Source of the DNA: a virus
Length of the DNA stretch: 64,000 nt
IMG/VR virus record: IMGVR_UViG_3300033148_008025
Location: 57,455 to 121,454 of that record
Reading direction: 5' to 3' (one strand)
The position numbers and the translations under genes were made by a program. This document shows, one piece after another, positions 25,661-36,100 of this stretch. Position 1 is the stretch's first letter, and each line of letters begins with the position of its first letter. The notes under the pieces are model-generated. The model did not search any database, had not been told where the DNA came from, and was given only the letters and a program-made list of their open reading frames with translations.

Positions 25661-27703
25661 ATGGCAAGCACGCAATCAGGATCTTTGGATCGACGTCGGG
25701 GAACGGTATATCCATCACCGTTCTTTGATATCGCCCAGACATATATGCCGCCAACCGTGAAAGAACTTTTCCGGTGGTGTGCATATTTCTTTTACAAAGA
25801 TCCAATGATCGGCTCGGTGGTCACGAAGATCGCCGAGTACCCTGTTACGGACTTTGTCTACAACGCAAGCCAAAAACATGTTCGCGACGGGTGGAAAGAA
25901 ATCCTCGAAGACACGCTGAACATGAAACCGTTCCTCATAGAGGTCGGGCTAGACTACTTCGCATACGGCAATGCATTCATCAGTATCAACCTCCCATTTA
26001 CACGATGGATCCAGTGTCCCAGTTGTTCGAGTCTTTACAAACTGGAAGATGAATCCTTCAAGTTCTCGTTCAAAAATTTCGAGTTTCACTTCGAGTGCAA
26101 GGACTGTAAATCCAACGTAGTTGGGAAGATCGTCGACAATCCAATAAGAGATCGCACTGGAATCAATTTCGTCCGGTGGGACCCCAAGAACATAGACATT
26201 CACTACAATCCTATTACTGGAAAGTCTAAGTACCGGTACCAGATTCCAAACAAGATCAAGAAGGCAATCCACAAGGGTAGCCGTGAAATACTGGTCGACA
26301 TCCCAGAGATTTTCTTCATCGCGCTCAAGAAGAAAAGGGACATACAGCTATCAGACCAGAACCTTTTTCACTTCAAGCGTCCAACGCTCGCAGAGCAAGA
26401 CATGGGATGGGGGAAGCCACTAATCATCCATTCGATGGGAAGGATGTTCTACCTCTACGTTCTCAGAAGGGCTCAAGAGGCTATTGCCTTGCAACGCATA
26501 ATGCCAATGGAATTCATCTTCCCGCAGGCAAATGCTCAGCAAGACCCATATCAGCACGTAAATTTATCCTCTTGGCAGGGAAACATAGAGAACGAAATTC
26601 ACAAATGGAGGCAGGACCCCAATTACATCTCAATCGTTTCTGTTCCGCTCGGCTTTGAACGTCTTGGCGGTGATGGCAGAGCGCTTCTTCTTGGGCCTGA
26701 GATTGAAGTCACGAACAAGGAGATCACGGGTGGAATGGGAGTTCCGTTAGAATTCGTATTCGGAGGGCTGTCTTGGTCCGGATCCAGTGTTTCGCTACGA
26801 ACACTGGAAAACCACTTCCTGATGTATCGCCGACTTCTTCTTCGATTTGTAAACTGGTCAAAAAATCGAATCAGGCTGTACCTTGGACTTCCCGATATCG
26901 ACATTGGATTCACAGAATTCAAGATGGCTGATGACGTTCAGCGAAAACAAATTGTCATCCAGCTTAACGCTGCCAATAAAATCTCAGACCATACCATGCT
27001 CACAGAACTTGGATTTGATTACGACGATGAGCAGGAGATGATAGAGAAAGAGACCGATCAGCGAAACCAGATTCAGGCGATGACGATGAAGGCTCAGGCA
27101 GAAGCACAGGGTGAGTCATCCATCGTCTCCGCAAAGTATCAGGCAAGAGCGCAGGAAACTTTCCAGGAAGCACAGGGGGCGATCTCTGGCGGGCAACCTG
27201 GGCAAACAGAGCAAGCGCAGGCGCAGGTATCAGAAGGCCAGGAGCAGAACCCTGAAGAGGGCGGAGGGCAGCCTCGGCAACAACAAGGCGAACAACAACA
27301 GCCTCAGGACGGGCAACAGCAGATAACGCAAATCCCAACTTCTGCACAAGGAATCGGAAAGTCCGAGGATCAGTCCATGGCTGCACAAGCCGCTGCACAG
27401 GGTGCTGCACAGGGCCAGGCTGCCGTCGAGGGACAGGCTGGCACTCAAGCTGGCGGGACTTCTACGGACGTCAAAGACGCCGCGGGGCAGGCAAAGGAGT
27501 GGGCCAACATAATCGCCAAGAAGCCACCAGAGGAGCAGGCAAAGATTCTCGCAGAAATGGACAGAAAGTTGCCAGCCATGACAAGGCTGGTGAAACAACT
27601 TCTTGCGCAAATGGCTCCCGGAGAGACCTCGGGAGATGCCGCAAAGAAAATGAAGCCCCTTCCACAGAAGGCCCCACCCAGGCGTAACCAGGGGGTCATC
27701 TAA
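25661..27703 (+). CDS. Portal protein with inserted zinc ribbon, 680 aa
   Basis: The central body has portal features: a helical stem region and EITGGMGVPLEFVFGGLSWSG, SLRTLENHFLMYRRLLLRFV, as in SPP1-type portals of large phages. Position upstream of structural genes and length (portals are 450-700 aa) agree. A zinc-ribbon-like insertion lies at residues 119-149 (C119, C122, C146, C149). From about residue 475 the chain is very Gln/Ala/Gly-rich (QQQGEQQQPQDGQQQ), probably the disordered interior tail. The portal forms the dodecameric DNA channel at one capsid vertex. The stop overlaps the next ATG (TAATG). Confidence 0.75.
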   Translation: MASTQSGSLDRRRGTVYPSPFFDIAQTYMPPTVKELFRWCAYFFYKDPMIGSVVTKIAEYPVTDFVYNASQKHVRDGWKEILEDTLNMKPFLIEVGLDYFAYGNAFISINLPFTRWIQCPSCSSLYKLEDESFKFSFKNFEFHFECKDCKSNVVGKIVDNPIRDRTGINFVRWDPKNIDIHYNPITGKSKYRYQIPNKIKKAIHKGSREILVDIPEIFFIALKKKRDIQLSDQNLFHFKRPTLAEQDMGWGKPLIIHSMGRMFYLYVLRRAQEAIALQRIMPMEFIFPQANAQQDPYQHVNLSSWQGNIENEIHKWRQDPNYISIVSVPLGFERLGGDGRALLLGPEIEVTNKEITGGMGVPLEFVFGGLSWSGSSVSLRTLENHFLMYRRLLLRFVNWSKNRIRLYLGLPDIDIGFTEFKMADDVQRKQIVIQLNAANKISDHTMLTELGFDYDDEQEMIEKETDQRNQIQAMTMKAQAEAQGESSIVSAKYQARAQETFQEAQGAISGGQPGQTEQAQAQVSEGQEQNPEEGGGQPRQQQGEQQQPQDGQQQITQIPTSAQGIGKSEDQSMAAQAAAQGAAQGQAAVEGQAGTQAGGTSTDVKDAAGQAKEWANIIAKKPPEEQAKILAEMDRKLPAMTRLVKQLLAQMAPGETSGDAAKKMKPLPQKAPPRRNQGVI

Positions 27704-28050
27704 TGGCTAAGGCTACCCCTGTTCCGTTCGGAGGAAACTCCACCGACCACGGTGAGTTTCATTCTGAAAAATTCAACATCTTCGAAGAAGAGGATATGGT
27801 GCAATACTCAGCTCTTCGAACCAAAGCAAATGACGCTTCCTCCGGGGTTGTCATAGAACAAATCCGAGAGTACACACGAAAGACTACTGAACGAGAAGGT
27901 AGCGGTGAAGACGTGTCTGTCATCACAACAGAAGACATCTACCTGGTAGTGCAGTATTGGAAAAAGAAACCGAAACGGAAAAATGGAGAATCTGATGATG
28001 AAATCAACAAAGCAAAAAAAAGCTGGTCGACTGAGCGCACTACGAGTTAG
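27703..28050 (+). CDS. Small protein following the portal, 115 aa
   Basis: TAATG overlap with the portal stop. The N-terminus is polar, the middle (about 35-90) helical and charged, with one beta-type stretch VITTEDIYLVVQYW; the C-terminus is lysine-rich. The 3' end overlaps the next gene by 56 bp. A head-neck accessory is possible from position only. Confidence 0.5.
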   Translation: MAKATPVPFGGNSTDHGEFHSEKFNIFEEEDMVQYSALRTKANDASSGVVIEQIREYTRKTTEREGSGEDVSVITTEDIYLVVQYWKKKPKRKNGESDDEINKAKKSWSTERTTS

Positions 28051-28645
28051 CGCACTCGCAGTTTTTGCAACACTTGCAATCGGAGTTTCAACTCCAGTGT
28101 TCGCACAACAATTTGACGCAGGCGAAGTTTCCGCTGAGCTGGCAATTGCAAGCGACGCAATGCCAGCCCCCGCCGTATCACTGGAGGTAGCCTCTCTGGT
28201 CACACCAGGCCCAGAGCTACCCACCTCGGAAGATCAGGCGGATGCGCGAACCTCCCTTGATAAACTCAGTAGCGAACTTCTGAACATCTTGGTTCCAACA
28301 TTTGTCTTGCTCATCGGAGCGCTGGCAACGGCACTACTGAATTGGACCCGAAAGCGTTTCAAGCTCGATGTTAGCGACAGGCAAATTTACCATTGGTCCA
28401 CAATCGCAGAAATGGCAGGAGACAGGGCTGCAGAGTGGGCGCGAAACAAAGCAAAAGACCTGACTGAAGGAGAAACTGTGCCTGGCCCAGAACTTCTAGA
28501 GGTAGCTGCAAACTGGGGCATTGACTATGGGATTGCTCAAGGACTCCCGGAAATTGGTCGAAGAAAATTCGAAGGCTTAGTTGAGAGCCAGCTTCACGTC
28601 AAACGTATCAGTCTTATCGCCGACATCCAGGTAGATGAAAGCTGA
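27995..28645 (+). CDS. Signal-peptide membrane protein, holin-LLH-like, 216 aa
   Basis: Start choice: the ATG pair at 27995/27998 is six to nine bases after GGAG; the earlier ATG at 27983 lacks a ribosome site. A basic N-terminus and hydrophobic segment (ALAVFATLAIGVSTPVFA) form a signal peptide with an AxA-type cleavage site before QQFDAGE. A transmembrane helix follows at about residues 95-115 (LLNILVPTFVLLIGALATALL), then a helical soluble domain (residues 120-216) like the LLH holin family (NWTRKRFKLDVSDRQIYHW, AAEWARNKAKD). It likely acts in the envelope during lysis. A signal peptide on a holin-type protein is unusual and could mean a different envelope function. Confidence 0.55.
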   Translation: MMKSTKQKKAGRLSALRVSALAVFATLAIGVSTPVFAQQFDAGEVSAELAIASDAMPAPAVSLEVASLVTPGPELPTSEDQADARTSLDKLSSELLNILVPTFVLLIGALATALLNWTRKRFKLDVSDRQIYHWSTIAEMAGDRAAEWARNKAKDLTEGETVPGPELLEVAANWGIDYGIAQGLPEIGRRKFEGLVESQLHVKRISLIADIQVDES

Positions 28646-29072
28646 ACAACCAGCACCCGATCCCGCGAAGCTCCTAAAGGAGATCAAAGATTTTCTTGTC
28701 AAAAAAAGTGAGCCGTCGACTAACTCGGGTGGCCGCAGAAGCAAGTCATGGCTCTGGGCGATTATCATCCCACTGATCGTTATTGCTGGGATTGCGGTAT
28801 ATTCCTGGACCGCTTTTCGGCGGAATCGGGAGCTTGCCAAACTTCGCCATGAAAAGTTTAAGCTAGACTTCAGAAAAGAACAGGTCGAACTGTTCGTCGA
28901 ATTCAACAAAAACTCATCAAAAATCGAAGAAGCAGGCAGAGAGCTTGCCCTGTCCAGGGATAGGGTAAGAAGCATCGACGCGGACATCTCAGCTCTGGAG
29001 AAAAAACATGAAGCAGATCTTGCTGCTATTGACAGTATTCGCTCTTGGGACGAAGCCGACATACGCAGATAA
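28635..29072 (+). CDS. Single-span coiled-coil membrane protein, inner-membrane spanin-like, 145 aa
   Basis: About 35 cytoplasmic residues, one transmembrane helix (WLWAIIIPLIVIAGIAVYSW, about 40-59), then a long charged coiled coil to the C-terminus (RELAKLRHEKFKLDFRKEQV, ELALSRDRVRSIDADISALE). This N-in/C-out topology with a coiled coil is that of Rz-type inner-membrane spanins. The start overlaps the previous gene by 11 bp, and the 3' end overlaps the next gene by 65 bp in another frame, as in many Rz/Rz1 pairs. Confidence 0.5.
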   Translation: MKAEQPAPDPAKLLKEIKDFLVKKSEPSTNSGGRRSKSWLWAIIIPLIVIAGIAVYSWTAFRRNRELAKLRHEKFKLDFRKEQVELFVEFNKNSSKIEEAGRELALSRDRVRSIDADISALEKKHEADLAAIDSIRSWDEADIRR

Positions 29073-29472
29073 TACAAAGCCGGCTGCGGGGCTAACCGTT
29101 ATTCCCGACTGTACACTGAAGAAAATCGGCAACGAAGTCTTCTGCGTTCACTCACTCGAGGAGTGGAAAAAAGTGATGAAGGCCGACCTTGAAATTGTCT
29201 ATCTTCGTGAACAGCTAAAAAATTACGAAAGACGCTCTGCCGCTCTGACCCAGCAGGTGAGACTGCTTACAGGCCAGAGGGATGTGTACGCTGAAAGCCA
29301 GGGGCTGATCCTGGGCAGGAATGAAGACATCTCGAATCGGCTCATTGAGATGAATCGAAAGTATGAAAATGAGAGAGCCAAGCCGTCCTTCGGCCCTCCC
29401 GTTGCATGGACAATTTCTGCAGTATCTGCCTCTATTCTTGCCGGGTTTATACTCAAAGAACAAATGGACTAA
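29008..29472 (+). CDS. Exported coiled-coil protein with C-terminal anchor, 154 aa
   Basis: The gene begins inside the previous one. An N-terminal signal peptide (ILLLLTVFALGTKPTYA, predicted cut before DN) is followed by a small domain with two Cys (PDCTLKKIGNEVFC), a long coiled coil (residues 55-125) and a C-terminal hydrophobic helix (VAWTISAVSASILAGFIL). It has no lipobox, so it is not a classical Rz1 lipoprotein. With the preceding gene it may form an envelope-spanning lysis or membrane complex. Confidence 0.5.
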   Translation: MKQILLLLTVFALGTKPTYADNTKPAAGLTVIPDCTLKKIGNEVFCVHSLEEWKKVMKADLEIVYLREQLKNYERRSAALTQQVRLLTGQRDVYAESQGLILGRNEDISNRLIEMNRKYENERAKPSFGPPVAWTISAVSASILAGFILKEQMD

Positions 29473-30002
29473 CAGGGGTAGCGGTCGAGCACGCTTCTTT
29501 GCTGTGACGGCACTCCTTGGGGCTGAGACGGGTAGTGCGGTGGTGGAGCTCCCAGTGGTATCCCGTAGCCCGCCGGACCCTGCTGGGGCTGCTGATGCTG
29601 CTGGCTAGGGGGGAACCCAAGTGGTGAGCTTCTAGCATGGTTTGGCATAGACGGATTTCCTGTCATTGTGCCAAGTGCTGCTATTGGGAGAATCGGTAAT
29701 CCGCTTCCTTCCCACTTTCCTAGGAAGTGTTGGTAAACCATGGACCCTGCCGCGAGCATGAATGCCCAGGCGCAGGCCGCGAAAAATGTTCGCATCCCAC
29801 TGCCAACAGGTGTCTGATTGACGGCCCCTGTGGTGGGGGGGACAAGCCCAGAATTATCTGTGATAAATCCTGAGGCTGGGACTGCAGCGGCTGCAACTGC
29901 AAGAAAACCCAGGTCTGACAGTGTTGGCCCTTTCTTCTTTGCTGTAACTCTTCGCTTTTTGGTGGGGAAGCTGTTCTTTGCTAGAACGATGTAACAAATC
30001 AT
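29469..30002 (-). CDS. Membrane-associated Pro-rich protein, 177 aa
   Basis: Minus strand, with its stop overlapping the stop of the plus-strand gene (CTAA). AGGAAAA precedes the ATG. A basic N-terminus is followed by two hydrophobic segments (about 31-47, LGFLAVAAAAVPASGFI, and 72-90, FFAACAWAFMLAAGSMVY). The C-terminal 65 residues are Pro/Gln/Gly-rich and disordered. It is a single gene opposing the surrounding operons. Function unknown. Confidence 0.5.
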   Translation of the reverse strand: MICYIVLAKNSFPTKKRRVTAKKKGPTLSDLGFLAVAAAAVPASGFITDNSGLVPPTTGAVNQTPVGSGMRTFFAACAWAFMLAAGSMVYQHFLGKWEGSGLPILPIAALGTMTGNPSMPNHARSSPLGFPPSQQHQQPQQGPAGYGIPLGAPPPHYPSQPQGVPSQQRSVLDRYPC

Positions 30003-30047
30003 TGATTTTCCTATTAGCGGTAGTCGGCGGTTTAATCTTGGTACTAT

Positions 30048-30066
30048 TTTCTACGTCTTGTAGAAA
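30048..30066. promoter_or_regulatory. Perfect 7-bp inverted repeat in the divergent region upstream of the RNA polymerase gene
   Basis: TTTCTAC-GTCTT-GTAGAAA lies between the minus-strand gene at 30002 and the polymerase start at 30125. It has no T-run, so an operator or an RNA hairpin is more likely than a terminator. On the minus strand it is followed directly by ATAGTACC, a box also found upstream of the SSB gene. Confidence 0.45.
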
Positions 30067-30093
30067 CGTGGTGGGCGTAATTCATCCTTGATG

Positions 30094-30102
30094 CCCTTAT
30101 GC
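30094..30102. repeat. CCTTATGCC box, copy 1
   Basis: Nine-base sequence identical at 38153-38161 and 51412-51420; a related TTATGCC is at 61931-61937. All lie at gene boundaries. Here it is 22 bp before the ATG of the RNA polymerase gene. Confidence 0.4.
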
Positions 30103-30124
30103 CAAGACAATGTAGGTGCCGACT

Positions 30125-33100
30125 ATGGAAAGCTTCGATTACCAGGACCAGTTCAACAGGGTTAAGAAGGATGTTATTGCATCCGTGACCAAGGCTCTCG
30201 ATATCCAATCTGCTGGTGCAAACCGCAAAATGGTTGTCCATAAAGTATGGATCGATGACAACAAAAACCCAGCAGACTGGGAGTCTCAAAAGCAGGCCGT
30301 ACGAAAAGATAAGACTTGGGGAGTACCTGTCTATGCAACCGTTGATCTCATTGACCGAAAGACCGGAGCGGTTCTTTCCTCTGAGGAAAGGATCAAGGTA
30401 GCCACACTTCCGAGGCCCACGAACCTCGGGAGTTTCATCATCGACGGAAAACACTATCAGGTTCAGTCTCAGCTTCGCCGCAAACCTGGTGTCTACACCG
30501 TTCAGAAGCGAAACAAACAACTCAAGACTGAGGTGAACATCCAGAAGCGCCCATTTGATATCGATATGGATCCGGAAACTCAGATCTTCAAAATGAAGAA
30601 AGCGGGTTCCGACCAGGCGTTTGCCTTGTATCCGATTCTCTCTAGGCTTGGAATCTCAGATGTGGCAATGGCTCGAAGATGGGGCAAAGACGTTCTCGAG
30701 GCAAACAAATCAATCAAGCCGAAGAACGCCGAGGTCTCAGTAAGAAAGGCTGCGTTGTTCTTTACTGGAAGCAACTTTGATTCTGCCGAGGACGCAGCAA
30801 ATGCAATAAAGGAGTACTTTCAGGATACCGAAATAAAGCCAGAGGTGACCAAGTCAACCCTCGGAAAAGCGTATACGAAGGTTACGCCCGACCTCTTGCT
30901 AAGAGGATCAGAAGAGCTTCTTCGGGCAAACAGGGGAGAGCGCGAAGCGGATGACAGGCAAGCTCTTGAGTTCAAGAAAGTTCTCGGAATGAGCGACCTG
31001 ATGAGAGAGAGAATGCTCCAAAGCGATGGGCAACTAGCTGGTGCCATGTCCAAAGTAAGAGGCGGAATCTCCAGGAAAATCAACAACCGAAAGAAACCTG
31101 TCTCGGAAATCTCCAAACTCATAAAGACGAACGAGTTCACGCCGTTCTTCAACTCTTTTTTTAGCCAATCTTCGCTATCAAACATCACAGACCAAACTAA
31201 TCCGATCACCATGCTGAACGGAACCGCCAAGATCACCGTACTCGGGGAAGGGGGGGTAATGGATGCCACCAGAGTTCGAGGCGAAGAGAGAGCTGTACAC
31301 CCATCTCAGATGGGATTTATAGATCCGATCCATACGCCCGACTCTGGAAACATTGGACTGGTAATGAACCTTCCACTTGGAGTCACCAAGAATGGGGAGA
31401 ATCTACAAACAAAGGTGATAGATCCGATAACTAAAAAAATCAGATCGATTACCCCGAGTGAAGCAAGAAACATGGTCGTAGCTTTCCCGGATCAGTATTC
31501 AAAGAAGACTGGAAAGTTCCTGGGAGACAAAGTCAGAGCATTTGTGAATGGGCAATTTGAGAACGTGTCGCCAGACAGGGTTGATGTCGTTCTTGCTAGC
31601 CCAAAGCAAGCATTCTCAATTGCATCAAATACCATCCCGTTCCTTCCTGCGGCACAGGGCGTTAGAGCGCAGATGGCAACCAAGATGCTTGAGCAGGCAA
31701 TTCCTCTCTCGGAAAGAGAAGCTCCTTTGGTCCAGGTTGGACTTGGTAGAAGCACTATCGAGAAAAGCATAGGAGAGGGGTTCTCTGTCCAGGCGCTGGA
31801 CGACGGAATCATAGAGAAAGTCGAAGACGGCAAGATCACGATAAAGACCAAGGATGGAAAGGTGGAGCAAAAACTCTACACGAATATCCCGCTAAACAAA
31901 AAAGCGTTTCTGACGTCAACCTCGACAGTCAAAGAGGGGGATGCCGTCAAAAAGGGAGACGTTATCGCTGACTCGAATTTCACGAAAGATGGTCAGCTTG
32001 CACTTGGAACAAACCTTCGAGCAGCCTACATCCCATACAAGGGATACAACTTCGAAGATGGAATTGTAATCACTGAGAGCGCGGCAAAAAAACTTACCAG
32101 CGAGCACATGAACGAGTTTGCATCATCCATAGAAAAAGGAATGGAGGTCTCACTTAAAGACTACATGGCATGGAAGGGTGGGGGGCTCGACCTCAGCCAG
32201 CGACGAAAACTTGACAAGGATGGGGTCATCAAAATTGGCGAAACTGTTCACAAGGGCGATGCACTTTGGGTCGGAACAAGGGAGAATAAGTATGACCCAG
32301 ACTATATCGCAGCCAAGAAAATGAATCCCAACCAAGATCCTAAGAAGGCCTACAGGGAGGAGTGGACAAAGGATGGGTTAGGGGAAGTTGTCGACGTAGT
32401 CAAAAGCAACGGTAAGATCAAGGTTTACGTGAAGTCTAAGGAGGCTGCGGTCATAGGTGATAAGCTCACAAATCGTCACGGCGGAAAAGGAATTGTAACC
32501 AAAATTATCCCGGACGGAGAAGCACCTTATACAGCAGACGGAAGAGCTGTCGATATCCTGCTCAACCCTCACGGCGTCGTGAGCAGAATCAATCCTTCCC
32601 AGATCCTCGAAACAGCAGCAGCCAAAATTGCCGACCTCGAAGGCAAGCCGTATGTTGTCGAAAACTTTTCCGGCGAAAATTACACGGAGTCTGTAACGAA
32701 AGCTGTCAAGAAGGCAGGCATCTCAGATACTGAAACCCTGTATGACCCGCACACAAAGAAAGCACTCGGTGATGTTCTTGTTGGCCCCCAGTACACCCTG
32801 AAGCTTTCAAAGCAGGCAACGTCTCAGTTCTCTGCACGCTCTGAGGGGAAGTACGATGCAGATCTTGCTCCGCTCAAGGGTGGAGAAGATGGTGCAAAAG
32901 CCCTCGACATGTTGACGTTCTACTCGATGCTTTCGCATGGCGCTCGTTCAAACATTAGGGAGATGGCAACATACAAAGCAACCGAGAACAAAGAGTTCTG
33001 GCGATGGGTCGAGAGAGGGGCCTCGTCCGGAATGATTACGCCTCCGCCAGAACCAACTCTTGCATACAAGAAGTTCGAAGCCTACATGAAGGGCGCCGGT

Positions 33101-36100
33101 GTCAACATGGAACGACGTGGGTCAAAGATGGTGCTTGGGCCAATGACCGACGAGATGACAGACAAGATCAGTAATGGGAAAGTTCGAGATGCAACATTCC
33201 TTCGAGCGAAAGATCTGAAGTACGAGCGCGGCGGACTGATGGATCCAAACATATTCGGCCAAGGCGACAAGTGGGGACACATCGAACTTGCCGAATCCAT
33301 TCCAAATCCAGTCTTTGAAAAACCAATCAAAGTACTCACCGGCATAGATGACAGAACATTCAAGGCAGTGGTCAAAGGCGAAAGATTCTTAGACCCTAAA
33401 ACCAATGAGTGGAATGAAAAGAAAGGGCTTACTGGTGGCGAAGCCATCTCTCATTTACTGAAGCAGGTTGACGTAGATAAAGAAATTGCCATCTGGACAG
33501 ACAAAGCAAAAGGAGCGGCCTACAAAAAAAGGAAGGACGGGACTCGAACGGAGGACGAACTGAACACTGCCAATAAAAGGCTTCGCTATCTTCATGCCCT
33601 CAAGAAACTAAACATGTCCCCGGACAAGGCTTACATCCAAAAGAAAATTCCAGTTGTCCCAACGCAGTTTAGGAAGATCATCGAAATGGAGGGAGGCAAC
33701 CTCTCCAACGCCGGACTCAACTCTCTGTACCGAGATGTTGGTTTGATTAGCGACCAGCTCAAGTGGCAGAAAACCGTCGACTACATGCCCGAGTCCGTAA
33801 AGGCGGAGCTTAGGGAGAATCTGTACGGAAGTGTGAAGGCCGTAGCTGGACTCGGAGAGCAGGTGAGGCGAGGAGGAAGTCAGAAAGCTGACAAGCGTCC
33901 AAGGGGCATCATCGAACAACTAAAAGGAAAGAAAGCAAAAGAAGGGTTCTTTCAGCGGAAGGTTTTGCGCAGAACGCAGAACCTCGTCGGGAGAGGAACG
34001 ATCATTCCAGATCCGAAGCTCGGGGTTGACGAGGTCGGCCTCCCGAAAGAAATGTCCTGGACACTGTTCGAGAAGTTTGTAACTCGACGCCTAGTCAATA
34101 GTGGGTACAAACCGAATGATGCAATCGAGGCAGTAAACAATCGAACCCCTGCAGCACTATCTGCCCTGCAAGCGGAGATGGAAAGCAGGCCGGTAATGCT
34201 CAACAGGGCACCGTCACTCCATAAGTTCTCTATCCAATCGTTCAAACCAAGAATGGTCGATGGAAAAGCGATCAAGATCCCTCCACTCATTGTCGGAGGC
34301 TTCAACGCCGACTTCGATGGAGACGCAATGACTGTGCACGTTCCAGTACTCAGCGACTCAGTGGCCGAGGCTAAGAAGATGCTCCCATCTAGGAACCTGT
34401 ACAGTCCCGGAACTGGCGACATCATGATCAAACCCCAGAATGAAGCCGCCCTAGGGCTGTATCAGATGTCAATCGATCCAAAGCTCAAGGGGAAGATCTT
34501 AGAAGAACTTCCCGAGAAGACCAGAGCCAAATTCGAAAACCGTCCACTCGATAAGAAGGGGCTTGGAGATCTGATGAAGAGCCTCGCAATCGAAAGTCCG
34601 GATGGGCATGGTGCGGTTGTCGACAAGCTCAAGCTTATGGGTGACGACCACACATACAAGACTGGATTCACAGTCAGCCTGAAAGACTTGTCCCCGGTTC
34701 TTCCTGAGAGGAATGCAATATTCGCAAGAACGAAAAAAGACCTAGCGGGAATTGATACTAAAACCAGGAAAGGAAGAGAGGAAGCATCTGCTTTAATTTC
34801 CGCCGCAGACAAAGAACTGGAAGCCGTCTTAGCCAGTCGCCTCGATGAGCAAGGAAACAGTTTTCGACTAATGGTGAGATCTGGCGCTCGAGGGAACATG
34901 CAGCAGCTCAAGCAGATCCTATCTGCTCCGTTTGCCGTTCCAGACCATAGGGGGCAAGTGCTGGCAGAACCGATTACAACATCCTTTGCCGAAGGGCTGC
35001 CATTCTCGGATTACTGGAACACGCTATATGGGGCGAGGGCTGTTGCAACGGATAAGCAACTCCAAACCCAATTGCCGGGGGCATTCAACAAAGACATCAT
35101 GGCCTCTTCCGTTACCAACGTGATCTCCGGCGCGGATTGTGGGGTTAATCGAGGAGTGAAGATTTCACTCAAGAGTAAAATCGATGACGCAGAAGATCGT
35201 TACCTGGCCAAGGACATAAGTGTTGGCGGAACAGTTGTTGCCAGAGCGGGAACGCTTATGAGTACTGGACTGCTCAACACGCTGCGAGACCGAAAAGTCG
35301 ACAACGTGGAAGTTCGCTCTCCACTCACCTGTAATAAGCCGAAGGGTACATGCGCAAAATGCTTTGGACTCAACGAGAGTGGAAATCTATCTCAGATTGG
35401 GGACAACATTGGAGCTACCGCCGGCCAGGCTCTGTCTGAACCATTGACCCAGATGACACTGAGAACCTTCCACCAGGGAGGTGTTGCTGGAGGGCGAGGT
35501 GTTGTGAGCGGATACGACAAAATCGACAAGCTCTTTAAGATGCCAAAGATCAAAAGAGGAAAAGCCACCCTTGCCAAAAGTGATGGAGTCATTGAAAGCG
35601 TAAAAAATGCACCTGGTCGAACAGGGAAAAACATCAAAATCAGTGGCTATAGAAAAACTCATTTTGTTGAAAACGATCTGTGGAACAGCAACAAAGCTCG
35701 CGTTGGGAAGAATGTTTTCAAGGGGGACATCCTCTCCGACGGACTTGTTCAGCCACAGGAACTCGTCGAATTAAAAGGAATGCAGAGTGCACAAGAATAC
35801 CTTGTCGATGAGATTCAAGATGCCTACGGATCTCAGGGAGTGAAGCTGAAAAGAAAGACTGTAGAAACAGTAATCAGGGCAGTTGCGAACACCACAAAGA
35901 TCCACGACGCAGGCGACAGCAACTTCCTCATCGGCGATGTTGCACCATGGACGGTTGTGGAGGATTACAACCGGAGATCTCTAGGTAAAAAAGGACTCGA
36001 TGAGATTATCGGACTTGCCCTCAAAGAGGACGTTCCTGGCATCAGAAAGAATACGATTATCTCCGAGAAAATTCGAAGCACGCTGGAGCGCATGGGCAAA

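Noticed and set aside
26407-26658. Alternative frame inside the portal gene
   Set aside because: No ribosome site and fully inside a long conserved gene; regarded as a shadow of the portal frame.
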